Shown in pieces: positions 55,001-61,100 of a stretch of DNA of 64,000 nt; positions within the stretch are counted from its first letter, which is position 1, and each line of letters begins with the position of its first letter. A program made the position numbers and the translations under genes. Source of the stretch: Dendrolimus kikuchii (taxonomy: Eukaryota; Arthropoda; Insecta; Lepidoptera; Lasiocampidae); NCBI GenBank assembly GCA_019925095.2, contig CM034406.1, forward strand, positions 11,899,388-11,963,387, given 5' to 3'. The notes under the pieces were generated by a model. It was not told the DNA's origin. It worked only from the letters and a program-made list of their open reading frames with translations, and searched no databases.

Positions 55001-55832
55001 ACCTACTACTGACTTAAAATAATAGGTTTTTAAATAACAACGTCATTCATAAATAGTCATAGTGTTCCAAGATCTGACGATACCTCAAATGACTTAAAAA
55101 AAGTTTAACCCTCGTTTACATGATATGGCACCAGCCCCTACTATTTTTGGTGATTTTACTACATCACTAGGATATGCCCGCGACTTCATTCACGCTTGAC
55201 TTGAAAATACCGCAGGATTCCAGGGACACAACTAAACACAGCATTTGAAAAAGAATGTAAGCTACTATCGTTCTAGTGAAAACTGTGTCGGAATAAGCCA
55301 ATTTTTGTGATTCCCAGGATAAAAAGTAGCACAGAGTTTAACTCTAAGAATTAGCTGATAATTAGCGAAAACCGAATCGAAATTGGCACAGTAGTTTTTA
55401 CGTGAATCCCGAACAGACAAACAGCAATGAAATCTAAAAAAAATGCATCGTGTTCTCCATCGTTTATATAATCTGTTCCAGTTGGTTTTTTTTTTTAATA
55501 TCTTCAATGTACAGACACGACATGTTTAGAATTTAATAATATTATAGATAGCTTTATTTATAACTTCCTGTGAAATTTCATCTTCAGGTATTAGTAGGTA
55601 TAGTATAGACCCTACGGAACCCTAAAGAGCAAATAGGCTTAATATATATTATTATTATAAAATAGTGAATACATTCCGTGATTTTCCAACCTAAAACAAT
55701 ACTTACTTACCTCGCGTGAAAATCATTATAATGAATAATATCCAATTTGTAAAGTCCTTCAAAAGGTAAAGCGATGCTAGAAACATAGCCTAGCAATAAG
55801 ATCGACACTGAACTACATATGAATAAAACCAT
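27967..55832 (-). CDS. 5'-nucleotidase/apyrase-family ectoenzyme, gene 2 (11 exons, whole locus)
   Basis: Exons in order of transcription: 55711-55832, 51934-52156, 43772-43969, 40114-40244, 37979-38129, 36605-36731, 34235-34392, 31931-32012, 30407-30565, 29382-29530, 27967-28092. Sum 1626 nt, 541 aa. All ten introns match gene 1 in position and phase, and seven exons have the same length. A clear signal peptide spans residues 1-22. Metal residues are complete: D37/H39, D87, N119/H120, H218, H242/H244. The C-terminal domain carries G355 at the CD73 Arg354 position and QRGNIK (386-391) where NGGGIR is usual, but keeps GGDGF (495-499). It ends IIITS with no GPI-type tail. The likely role is a secreted phosphohydrolase of the apyrase/5'-nucleotidase family with changed specificity; activity cannot be read from sequence. 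Confidence 0.9.
28340..28505 (+). mobile_element. RTE-type LINE 3' end
   Basis: GTACCAATGGTCTCA, ACGGGGGATGCTGAAGACCG and GAACGCTCCGAAC, ending GGATGATGATAA. Same family as the better copy at 60945-61215. Confidence 0.65.
28633..29252. mobile_element. hAT-like non-autonomous element (tentative)
   Basis: Left end CAAGGCTTCGAACCG and right end GTTTTCAAGCCCTG are imperfect inverted repeats of the CAGGGCTTGAAAAC type seen in hAT elements; AACCGGTT motifs recur inside each end. No transposase frame and no clean 8 bp duplication. Confidence 0.4.
29382..29530 (-). CDS. Gene 2 exon 10
   Basis: Acceptor TATTCTTCAG, donor GTATGG. It encodes residues 452-500 ending PAYLADGGDGFS; the ribose-binding Asp of CD73 is kept (D497) and the preceding aromatic is Tyr491. 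The acceptor abuts a Helitron-like element that starts about 10 bases away. Confidence 0.92.
29542..30249 (+). mobile_element. Helitron-like non-autonomous element beside gene 2 exon 10
   Basis: 5' end GATAGTAATATTATAAA at about 29545 and body GAATAGGCTCCGAAACTACT match the family start; 3' end GCGAAGCCGGGGCGG then CTAG at 30246-30249, followed by T. It fills most of gene 2 intron 9. Confidence 0.65.
30407..30565 (-). CDS. Gene 2 exon 9
   Basis: Acceptor CAATTTCAG, donor GTAACT. It encodes residues 399-450 including IFELLPFYDRIQ (F410 at the stacking position) and WLLQVAG. It is 159 nt, identical in length to gene 1 exon 9. Confidence 0.92.
30722..30960 (+). pseudogene. LINE ORF2 tail (ETLGxWGP family), short
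   Basis: AIQRGN-like reading NAASILGTLPADSDLES, then a 3' untranslated AT-rich end. Same family as 37545-37915. Confidence 0.5.
31010..31245 (-). mobile_element. tRNA-derived SINE (family 2)
   Basis: Minus strand GTTGAGCGGGTGAAAAC and GGTTCGATTCCTGG (Pol III B box) form the tRNA-like head; body continues to about 31010. Relative at 48110-48272. Confidence 0.6.
31285..31475 (-). mobile_element. tRNA-derived SINE (family 1), partial
   Basis: AATAATAACCACCTATAAAA, CCCACTGCTGGGCTTGGA and CATCACGATGTTTTCCTT in the family order; the tRNA-like head is missing. Confidence 0.6.
31490..31605 (+). repeat. Repeat family A, partial
   Basis: GTTCAGCGGACAGGCAGGCG and ATGGAAAGCGGTTACC, the 5' part of the family, next to the SINE piece. 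Confidence 0.6.
31681..31880 (+). mobile_element. Helitron-like non-autonomous element, short
   Basis: Starts TCTATACTAATATTATAAAG right after an A, the family 5' end, and runs to GGTGAAACCGCGCCGGGCC; the CTAG end is decayed. Confidence 0.6.
31931..32012 (-). CDS. Gene 2 exon 8
   Basis: Acceptor TATTTCAG, donor GTAAGT. It encodes residues 371-397 with FIQRGNIKSSILEG in place of the NGGGIR nucleobase loop. It is 82 nt, one codon longer than gene 1 exon 8. Confidence 0.86.
32013..33406. other. Gene 2 intron 7, part
   Basis: AT-rich and mostly featureless apart from the 39 bp Penelope insertion at 32452-32490. A GC-richer patch at 32690-32790 has an open minus-strand frame I do not recognise. 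Confidence 0.4.
32452..32490 (+). mobile_element. 39 bp Penelope-like terminus with 12 bp TSD
   Basis: TAATATCTGTTA at 32440-32451 and 32491-32502 bracket only the family left end, which includes TTCTTAAGTTTTCGCGACTT (see 4801-4840 for the same text). Confidence 0.8.
33417..33718 (+). mobile_element. LINE (LRWFGHVERM family), 10 bp TSD
   Basis: ACAATATCAT at 33407-33416 and 33719-33728. Encodes MHDERMTKQIYNAKVDGY and SRGRPRHTFHDQIDRVL; ends in ATGT repeats. Confidence 0.78.
34235..34392 (-). CDS. Gene 2 exon 7
   Basis: Acceptor with a long T run then GCAG, donor GTAAGT. It encodes residues 318-370 with VYGECALGDLLVDSF; Gly355 replaces the Arg that precedes Glu in nucleotide-cleaving relatives. 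Confidence 0.92.
34476..34792 (-). mobile_element. tRNA-derived SINE (family 1), near full length
   Basis: Minus strand: TGGTAGCGTAATGGCTAGCG (A box), GGTTCAAATCC (B box), then the body to CCCAACAGTGGGACGTTTA. Best copy of the family in this window. Confidence 0.7.
34927..35224 (-). mobile_element. LINE (LRWFGHVERM family), 16 bp TSD
   Basis: TTCATTTTCAAACACT at 34911-34926 and 35225-35240. Minus-strand ORF2 tail GMLRWFGHVERMHDERM to AYPARELA, an intact end of the family protein. Confidence 0.8.
35250..36604. other. Gene 2 intron 6, part
   Basis: AT-rich. A weak trace of hairpin family B near 35810-35880 (AAATTTGACATAAATTTC). Nothing else supported. Confidence 0.4.
36605..36731 (-). CDS. 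Gene 2 exon 6
   Basis: Acceptor GTTACAG, donor GTTAGC. It encodes residues 276-317, VLIVQASAFTKYMGNLSIYF and onward, the inter-domain linker. It is 127 nt, as in gene 1. Confidence 0.92.
36800..36915 (-). repeat. Small interspersed repeat (family F)
   Basis: Reverse complement contains GAGCCTAGCTCCCGCGGCGA and the text ATGGGGCC-like that recurs at 41645-41765. Confidence 0.5.
37545..37915 (+). pseudogene. LINE ORF2 tail (ETLGxWGP family)
   Basis: Frame 37563-37784 encodes AEDVKRRKYGALGRGYIFVP, FGVETLGSWGPSAKSFF and SLTLPVIRRLAHF; NAASLLGTLP-like text follows in another frame. This tail is known from animal reverse transcriptases. Frameshifted. Confidence 0.65.
37979..38129 (-). CDS. Gene 2 exon 5
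   Basis: Acceptor ATTCCAG, donor GTAAAA. It encodes residues up to 275 including DVIVGGHSHSLLWNGP with metal ligands H242 and H244. It is 151 nt, as in gene 1. Confidence 0.93.
38690..39340. other. GC-rich segment in gene 2 intron 4, probably a decayed element
   Basis: Strong CpG-rich text (GTGTCGCGGCGCGGTGC near 38735, GTCGCCGCGGAACGACGC near 39230) with inverted similarity between its ends, and a middle that resembles R1-type LINE untranslated sequence. Open frames on both strands at 39077-39334 are unrecognised. Confidence 0.4.
39420..39840. repeat. Unclassified repeat remnant
   Basis: Text such as GGGGGAGGAAGAGGGTTAAA and GTGACGTCACA twice (39575-39590, 39672-39682) is typical of a decayed DNA transposon. 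Ends not resolved. Confidence 0.3.
40114..40244 (-). CDS. Gene 2 exon 4
   Basis: Acceptor TTTCCAG, donor GTGAGT. It encodes residues 182-224 with VDIIVLLSHCGFSID (metal ligand H218). A 99-codon frame on the plus strand here is its antisense shadow. Confidence 0.92.
40395..40680 (-). pseudogene. LINE ORF2 tail (ETLGxWGP family), reverse
   Basis: Minus strand reads AEIAELLKRRKYATLSESY, EPFAVETLE and LIDSPRDQKAGAYLGQRIS, with breaks. Confidence 0.6.
40690..41640. other. Gene 2 intron 3, unresolved stretch
   Basis: AT-rich with a short RTE-like piece (GGGAACAAATGTCTAGCC, about 40745-40762). The rest holds nothing I can name. Confidence 0.35.
41645..41765 (+). repeat. Small interspersed repeat (family F)
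   Basis: TCGAGCCTAGCTCCAGCGGC and ATGGGGCC, matching 36800-36915 in the opposite direction. Confidence 0.5.
42260..42420 (+). mobile_element. LINE (LRWFGHVERM family), short copy with TSD
   Basis: ATTGTTTTAA at 42250-42259 and 42421-42430. Carries the last 160 bases: GGTGATGTCAGGAGCC to GTTATGTATGT. Confidence 0.75.
42470..42920 (+). repeat. Repeat family A, two overlapping partial copies
   Basis: CTAGGCCAGGGGTGGTAGCC, CGCTGTGGGTTGTTTTCTCG and TTCCTGCACGG (to about 42735), then CTACCGTCGCCTATA and TCTAAACCGAGGGTGGTAG. Confidence 0.6.
43238..43524 (+). mobile_element. Degraded solo LTR, same family as 50541 and 62523
   Basis: Shares GACGGACTTTGCGCG, AACGGCATTTTAA and the end TTCGTAACA. The 5' part is deleted and flanking bases do not match. 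Confidence 0.5.
43772..43969 (-). CDS. Gene 2 exon 3
   Basis: Acceptor TTTTACAG, donor GTAAGA. It encodes residues 116-181, AIGNHEFDDGPEG through IIGLITTDTK. It is 198 nt, phase 0 at both ends, as in gene 1. Confidence 0.93.
44013..44252. mobile_element. MITE family C, second copy
   Basis: GGCCTTACTCATAA at the left and TTATAAGTAAGGCC at the right; interior matches 9936-10208 in reverse. It lies in gene 2 intron 2 just upstream of exon 3. Confidence 0.65.
44440..44600 (+). repeat. LINE untranslated fragment (R1-type, tentative)
   Basis: GTTTTAGTGGTTATTC, GGCGTCGACCG and GTGAGTCCCGCACGCTG; similar text at 47000-47170. No coding frame. Confidence 0.35.
44755..45301 (-). mobile_element. Helitron-like non-autonomous element
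   Basis: Minus strand starts TCTATAATATGATAACATTC after an A and ends CTAG (44758-44755) before a T. Interior CCCGAACAATTAAACAGACC is shared with 55167-55548. Confidence 0.65.
45590..45895 (+). repeat. Repeat family A, near full-length copy
   Basis: In order: CAGACAGGCAGACGGCCCAC, GCGGTTACCATCGCCTATGG, AACTCAAGGTTGTTATGGCG, CCTACCACCTGGCTGTGGGT, TCTCCGTTCCTGCACGGATA. Overlapping open frames on both strands are only by-products of this repeat. Confidence 0.75.
45913..46465 (-). mobile_element. tRNA-derived SINE (family 1) with nested insertion
   Basis: Body at 45913-46029 and head at 46265-46465 (B-box text GGATCGAACCCGCG on the plus strand near 46405). Split by 46030-46264. Confidence 0.7.
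46030..46264 (-). mobile_element. 235 bp retro-insertion inside a SINE, 14 bp TSD
   Basis: TTGACACATCGGTT at 46016-46029 and 46265-46278. The insert begins with a T run on the plus strand, so a poly(A)-type tail on the minus strand. Source not identified; no reading frame. Confidence 0.75.
46480..47000. other. Gene 2 intron 2, AT-rich
   Basis: A short direct repeat CTTGGTCACTCTTGGTCACT lies near 46570-46600. Otherwise no feature seen. Confidence 0.4.
47000..47170 (+). repeat. LINE untranslated fragment (R1-type, tentative)
   Basis: ACGACGTCGACCACG and GAGTTTTAGTGGGTATTCCG, related to 44440-44600. Confidence 0.35.
48110..48272 (-). mobile_element. tRNA-derived SINE (family 2)
   Basis: Minus strand TTGTAGTCTAGTGATATGAA (A box) and GGGTTTGATTCCGGGC (B box), then the body. 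Confidence 0.6.
48355..48430 (-). repeat. Repeat family A, end fragment
   Basis: ACATCCATAGGCGACGGTAA and CCATCAGGTGAGCCGTC, the family 5' end in reverse. Confidence 0.6.
48706..49074 (+). CDS. Unidentified 122-codon open frame in gene 2 intron 2
   Basis: Plus-strand frame beginning MAILPMEYYYQPNREYPL with GVPFFAFMPGPQVFGSSC and CQPYSYYV, rich in Pro and Tyr in its first third. A GTAATG follows codon Glu at about 48865, so the first part could be an exon of something else. The last two thirds look like ordinary open sequence. I do not recognise a family, and no promoter or neighbouring exon was seen. It may be a chance frame. Confidence 0.2.
   Translation: MAILPMEYYYQPNREYPLKPLGVPFFAFMPGPQVFGSSCQPYSYYVTYCTANEVMTTEQYVAVFMSLLCQDFKLQKGSKTSRRFVLNELILSITSQVRVTLKLDNIDIVTQMVFCDYSTFCT
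49800..50145 (+). repeat. Repeat family A, near full-length copy
   Basis: Same block order as 45590-45895; GATCATAAAAACACAGTATGATC near 49865 is an extra insertion in the 5' part. Confidence 0.7.
50165..50314. mobile_element. Family B hairpin, copy
   Basis: CTGTATCTTACCGACCGTTC...CAAATTTGACATAAACTCCA mirrors AATTCAATCGATCGTAGGGC...GAAGATATAGGAATCGGCC. Confidence 0.65.
50541..51074 (+). mobile_element. Solo LTR, 534 bp, 4 bp TSD
   Basis: Starts TGTTACAACC and ends CTCGTAACA (TG...CA with TGTTAC/GTAACA inverted ends), flanked by ATAT at 50537-50540 and 51075-51078. Inside are a TATA-like AGTATAAAACG and a poly(A) signal AATAAA. No internal retrotransposon sequence remains, so it is a recombination product. 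Confidence 0.8.
51079..51930. other. Gene 2 intron 2, no recognised feature
   Basis: AT-rich sequence between the solo LTR and exon 2; nothing supported. Confidence 0.5.
51934..52156 (-). CDS. Gene 2 exon 2
   Basis: Acceptor TTTTTAAG, donor GTAAGT. It encodes residues 41-115 with LNAGDSFQGTYWY. It is 223 nt, the same as gene 1 exon 2. The longer open frame at 51811-52359 is this exon plus intron on both sides. Confidence 0.93.
52235..52400 (-). mobile_element. SINE-like element with (TTTC)n tail, reverse copy
   Basis: GAAAG repeats at 52235-52260, then GCATTTTCAGCAAACAAGGT and ACGCTGATTTTCAGTGC; same core as 9420-9682. Confidence 0.55.
52870..53000. repeat. Repeat related to family A
   Basis: CTCTCACAGAATAACGGTGT and GTGTTTCGTGCGATAAATGA match 23965-24110. 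Confidence 0.45.
53395..54020 (-). repeat. Repeat family A and related piece, reverse
   Basis: CATCCTAAAGGCTGCCAACG (53475), then CGTGCAGGAACGCCGAAAGA (53720), GACAAAACAACCCACAGCTC, CATTAGTGGCCAGGTTTCAG and CCATAGGCGATGGCAAACGC in reverse family order, ending in an A run. Confidence 0.65.
54115..54520 (+). repeat. Repeat family A, two degenerate copies
   Basis: CTGACGGCCCACCTGTTG and GTCGCCTATAGGCATTTCC, then a second start GACCAGCTGACGGTTCAACG followed by GTACCGTCGCCTTAAG. Confidence 0.55.
54600..55160. other. Gene 2 intron 1, part
   Basis: AT-rich, no feature supported. Confidence 0.45.
55167..55548 (-). mobile_element. Helitron-like non-autonomous element
   Basis: Minus strand starts TCTATAATATTATTAAATTC after an A and ends CTAG (55170-55167) before T. 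Close relative of 44755-45301, in the same orientation. Confidence 0.65.
55711..55832 (-). CDS. Gene 2 exon 1: signal peptide and first metal motif
   Basis: ATG at 55832-55830. It encodes 40 residues plus two bases: a hydrophobic core SSVSILLLGYVSSIA followed by LDIIHYNDFHAR. Donor GTAAGT. The open frame continues upstream to a GTG, but the Met directly before the signal peptide is the natural start. Confidence 0.92.
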
Positions 55833-55946
55833 TTTCTTTTTATTAAATTTTATAAGTGGACGAATTATTTTGCGTACACAAAGGAACCTCACGTATACAT
55901 TATACGATCTCAAAAGGCATTCACTCACAACAAATGTTATTGAATT

Positions 55947-55985
55947 ACTGACTCACAGATAATACACTATGTATAAAATAGACGA
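55947..55985 (-). promoter_or_regulatory. Possible gene 2 core promoter
   Basis: Minus strand TATTTTATAC (55971-55980) lies about 25-30 bases upstream of TCAGT (55947-55951), the arthropod initiator consensus, which is about 115 bases upstream of the start codon. Spacing fits a TATA/Inr promoter, but the match is short. Confidence 0.3.
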
Positions 55986-56224
55986 GCCTCTCTAGTCTAA
56001 AATATCAAAACATTCACCACCTCACCCGATAGATGGTATCTCAATTGGTACTATATCCCTATAAATACCATTAGATGGCGTTTTAATCGATAATTCTGTA
56101 AATTCCACTAGATGCTACTTAAAGTAGTTTTAACTTATACTAAAAAAAAGTAGAGTTACCAGTAAAGACTAGAGATGCATGGATAGTAATACTGCGCTAC
56201 ATAGTACAATTAAGCTAACTCATT

Positions 56225-56820
56225 TCCCCCCGCCGGTATGTTGACACACTTATTTCGAGTATGTTGACGCTCACCTTTAGGAGTATACTTTTCACGTAAC
56301 CGCCCTCTAGCGGAGTTCGAGCTTGCCTTGGACGCCGTTAGGGCAGCCGCCGGCAGACTTTCGCCGAAGACGATTTTCGTCCTAGGCGATTTTAATGCCA
56401 AGGACCAATCCTGGGGGAATACGTTCACCGACGCAAAGGACGGGCCGTTGAAGCGTGAGCGCTTCGACCCGGCCTATCTATCTTGAACCAGGGATCGGTC
56501 CAGACTTGCGTGCGTGCGCAGGTGGATCGGTCATCGACCTGTCATTTGCCTCCCATGCGGCCGTCTGCAGGGTGCGGGAGGAGGTGGGATATCTGTCTGA
56601 TAATTTGTATATCAGATTCGAGCTCTCCCTCTCGCCCAGCGCTACCCCTGTTCAAAGCCACTCACGGCTCCCGCGCTGGGTCCTCACACGACTCAACGCG
56701 GACCAAGCCGAGGAGAGAGCAGTTATTGAATGCTGGGCCTACCCAGCCAACCCGGGGGATTTGGAGATACAGGCGGAGTCTGGAGATGGTGAAGTAAGTC
56801 ACTGTTTCCCGGGGTGACTC
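56225..56820 (+). pseudogene. R1-like LINE endonuclease remnant
   Basis: Reads FELALDAVRAAAGRLSPKTI, FVLGDFNAKDQSWG (Asp-x-Asn catalytic block), then LNQGSVQTCVRAQ and VIDLSFASHAAVCRVR in shifted frames. GC-rich against an AT-rich background. Frameshifts make it dead. Confidence 0.7.
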
Positions 56821-57530
56821 AGGCCGTGATGCGCTGACGAACATGGGTGTAACTACATTAGAAAACGAATTTTCTTCCAACTCAAGCCCGGGTACATGGG
56901 AGGCAGGTTCGGGATTAGTGGTGTAGTTGAAAAGGTCTGTATCAGAGTCCCACACAAGCCGCTTAATCTCGCCGCGTAAGGTCTAACCCCCACAAAGGGC
57001 CTGTTATTTTACGAAAGGTATTCCCCTGCTTAAACAAAACATAATATAGCTCATCTCAGCGCTCTGCCAAAATATGCTGTCTGTGTTACTGTGCTGCCAG
57101 AACTTCTACTTCGCTATTGTATTTATAATTAGGAGATGCAGGGTAGGGGTGGCGTGAGTTTTGCAACTTACTCGACATGTACTATTTCGCTGCGCCATAA
57201 CGTCGTTATGTGTTAAGTCAAAGCGCTGCGCGCTAGTGCAAAGAACTGCACCTGAGCTACTGAGTTGACACAAGGATTTTTGTAAAGTTACTCATGTCTA
57301 AAACTAGCAGCTGACAGTGACAGCATATCTTTCAACTTATTCCAACATTGTAGGGTATAAAGCGCTACAATGGCCGGTAATGATAATAAAATAAATACTA
57401 GTAGGTAAATAACTGCACAACCTGTGATATTGTTATCATTTATTTCTAGAATAAAAGTCATAACAAGGTGTTAGGTATTTGTAAAACTTGATCACACTGT
57501 GAGGCACTGGATACAAATGAATGAACAATA
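56821..57530. other. Intergenic stretch between gene 2 and DHX37
   Basis: A GC-richer LINE-like piece to about 57000 (AAGCCGCTTAATCTCGCCGC), then AT-rich sequence without features. Confidence 0.35.
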
Positions 57531-57536
57531 TGGCTG

Positions 57537-57716
57537 TTAAGAAAAGTAATAACCCATTAATATTCTACTGCTAGGCTTCTTAACCTGCCACGTGTATCCA
57601 AGGTGGATTGGTGGGTTTCGCACATTTTAAGAAAAGCAATAACCCATTAATATTCCAGTGTTGGGCTTATTAACCTGCCACGTGTATCCAAGGTGGATTG
57701 GTGGGTTTCGCACATT
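57537..57716. repeat. Tandem duplication, two 90 bp units
   Basis: Units 57537-57626 and 57627-57716 differ at only a few positions (for example CTACTGCTAGG against CCAGTGTTGGG). The unit is the body of SINE family 1; its decayed rest follows to about 57900. Confidence 0.85.
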
Positions 57717-57974
57717 GATTACATCCATGTGCATGTTTCATCGTAATTTTTCCATATTAGTCAGCGTGCGGTAATTGTAAACAGTCTGTCAGAAAAAGAA
57801 CATACCTACTACTACTCAGTATTACATACAGTATTCGAACACGTCATTTGAAACTAATCACCGTGGGGCAAACATGGCAGATGCATGCTAGCCACTAATA
57901 GGTTTTAGGAAAATTGTTAGGAAGGTGTACTTATAAATGAAAAAGAAACTCGTCTACAGTGTGCTAAATTGCAA

Positions 57975-57980
57975 TTTATT
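57975..57980 (-). terminator. DHX37: DHX37 polyadenylation signal
   Basis: AATAAA on the minus strand 77 bases past the DHX37 stop codon. Confidence 0.6.
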
Positions 57981-58056
57981 ATAAATGCCTTTGATTTAAA
58001 TAACAATGATTCTATTTACAAAATTTACATGAAAAAATGTTCCACACTTAATTCAT

Positions 58057-58133
58057 TTACAACGGGGGCCAGTACAATGTTACTTCGTTGTGTGCTGATT
58101 CTGGTAACCACTTCAAATATTCGTCGAGCAAAT
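58057..58133 (-). CDS. DHX37: DHX37 last exon
   Basis: Acceptor GTTGCAG. It encodes LLDEYLKWLPESAHNEVTLY, then WPPL and TAA at 58059-58057. The acidic/aromatic tail matches the family's usual end. Confidence 0.88.
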
Positions 58134-61100
58134 CTGCAACAACGATGAGTAATACATACTTTAGACAACCTAGGCATTTTCACTTCGGCAGTTTTTTTAA
58201 GTGGCTTTGAAAGACTTGTATATTCAGCATCAAAAATTAATGAATATTTAATTTTTACAATAACCATGGTAGCTTAGTGGTTAGCACACTTGCATTCCGA
58301 ACTGAAAAGGCGCGGGTTCAAAGCGCGTGCTAACGGTGAAGAAACACATCGTGATGAAACCTGCACATTGAGATAACCGATCTGTCAAACCCGCTAATCA
58401 ATGTGAATTGTATCTAGTTTATAAGAACCTAAATGTAGTTTACTCCTTAAGAATCGATTTTTATATAAAGCCCCGGTATGGCAATTTTAGGCGGATATAT
58501 AAATTAATACAAGCGTTACGTTTTCCTACGCAACATGACTTGCGCACATTTCAGTTCGTATTTAAGGAGTAAACTACAGTCGTGCGTCGGAACTAACACA
58601 CACTTTTTCATTGATTTATCTTCCTCAATGGCTTCCACGAAGTGTTTAAACAACGACAACTTAGCTTTAATTGATAGTTAACAAGAAACTACCTATTTTC
58701 ATTCATTCATTGAATCACGATCACGCCAAAAACTATTACACAAAGTCTAAATACATTCAGTAAATCAATCAATTTTTATTTGCAACAACATAGGTATATA
58801 CATGAACAGGTATTTCATAACATAAAGTTTCCAGTATGTTTTGTCATTCATAATAATATGCAAATAATTACAATAAGTAAATAACATAAATCTTTAATCC
58901 CACACTAATTAATTAAATGACAAGATACAAATGATTACATTAAAAAAGAACTTACAATCTTTTCTGTCCTCCCAAATATCTTTGAGGGCGTTTCTATTGC
59001 CAGCTCTCTTCATGATCAATATTTTCAACAGCGCCTCGGTCCTCGGTTGTAATTTCGCCCAAGACTTAACCATCGTCGATGGTGGCGAAAGGAGCGATGC
59101 GGCGTATTTACGGAGTTTCGGAAACACCGAACCTTCCAGTAGAAAACGGGCGAACCATCTGTTTATAAATAATAATAATAAACTCAAGTTCTCCAGAGCC
59201 AATTCTTGAAAACAGTTGTGCCACACTCTACTGGGATCGATCAATTACCATGGACTAGGACTATTGTAGCCAATAAGCCTGACATTGATAGACTGATAGT
59301 AGATCGATCGAGGTTCACATAAGTATCCCGCATAACCATAACCTCGTGAAGAAAGAAAAAGAGAAACCAAGTAGATACTTAGACCTTGCTCACGAGGTTA
59401 GGCCTATGTGGCGTCTGGAGTCAACTATTACTGTGCCCATAATTTTCACCGTCAACGATCTTATAGCGAAGAGTCTCGACCGTCATTTAGAGTGGCTCTC
59501 GCTAGGAGGCTGGGTGAAGGGCCAGATACAGAAGGCAGCACTCTTGGATACGGCACTAATTGTGAGGAGGTTCCTGTCTCTGGATCCCTAACCACCGATA
59601 GTTTGAACCCCAGGCCCAACTGCCCACGTGCTCCAATGTTTTATATTTTTTGACAAATGTTTATTTTGTAAGTTTTATTATATTTGTTAAAAAAAAATGT
59701 AAAATATTGCGTCAAAAAAAAGAATCCAATAAATATAATAACTCAAGTTCCAGGAGTAGAAGAAGCGAATGGCCTAACGTCGGAAGTAGCTTCGGGGAAG
59801 CTGTAGCCCACCTCTCCGCTCTATACTCCACCCATGTTGCCCCTCGCCAATCTTGTACGGCATTTTTTTTGTTTTAGGACCCATGCAGAAAGTGGGAGTG
59901 CTCATTTTATTCACTTTCCCCGAACATTGCGACGGGCAAACGTCATAATCCACGTAGTCCCAGATACCTAATTCCACTAGCAGTTCATCCCAATAGTCCG
60001 GTATTTTTTATTCTCATTTACTACAGTAATCCTACACTGACCGAGGCTCGTCCTTAAGTGCATTTTTATATGTTGTAGACAGGAATAATCGCCGGTTAGT
60101 GTTGTGCTACATTTACATCAAATCGGTCGAAAGGGCTTCTTCGTTGGCCTTTCCATTGCACCACGCAAGCCCTCTAAAAGTCCGGGTCATTTCTACAGCC
60201 CATGGTCTTCAACGACATACAAGATTTATGAATATGTCTATATTTTTTTTACATTAATACAGGATTATTCTATAACAGGCGCGGGTTCAAATTTTGGCCG
60301 GAGGGTGTGCACCACTTAGCCAGTTTTCTGACCTATTGTGCATATTTGTACAATTACCACGAGCCAACATTGCAGAAAAACATGATTAAACTTGCAGAAA
60401 TAGCCGATATGTCACACCCGCCATTCCCCCCTTGTTCTCAAGTTCAAGGCTGCTTGGCAGGTTTCACACATCGGTTATACCGGGTGAGTCATTATAATTT
60501 TACCAGGTAATTATTTCAAAACGGGGGTCATTTCCTAAAAATATTCTTTACAAAAATCGTTAAATATTTTTTGTTAGCAGAAGGTGATGTCAGGAGCCTT
60601 TAGAATAGACGAGCGTGCATGACAAGAGCTATGAATGTCAAAGAAGCAAGTGAGGTGTATAAGAATAAGCCTGAATGGCGCTCTGTTGTTCGTGCCTACC
60701 CCGCAAGGGAACTGGCGTGAAGTTATGTATGTATGTATGTTAAATATTTTGGGGGCAACCTTTTGCTCATCTTAGATTTGACCTTGATTCATATTTTCAA
60801 TAGAATTATTCTGTTCAATTATTTCAATAGAAACATCCATTTTTCACTTCAGAAATGAAAAGAGCGAAAATCTTACGTCATAACACATAGTTTGGTCTAC
60901 ATGTCCGTGAGATAGCAGATAAACTGTAACAGAATCGCTTACGCTGGTACGGCCACGTTTTATGGAAGCCGGCTAGTTACGTGGGGAACAAATGTCTAGT
61001 CATTATGCCTTCGCCAGGTCTCTGTCGAAGGGGAAGGCCCAAGAAATTCTGGCTTGACGTTGTGAAGGATGACTTGCGTACCAATGGTCTCACAACGGGG

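Noticed and set aside
56455..56817. Intact host gene in GC-rich sequence
   Set aside because: The frames match consecutive pieces of an R1-like LINE endonuclease in shifted registers, so this is a dead remnant.
58262..58340. tRNA gene from A-box and B-box text
   Set aside because: It is the head of a SINE: the body follows directly, the same head occurs in several copies, and no proper cloverleaf is seen. The same holds near 31150, 34710, 46400, 48200 and 62460.
59346..59653. Host gene for the SLGGWVKGQ frame
   Set aside because: This tail belongs to a common lepidopteran LINE reverse transcriptase and lacks any upstream domain here.
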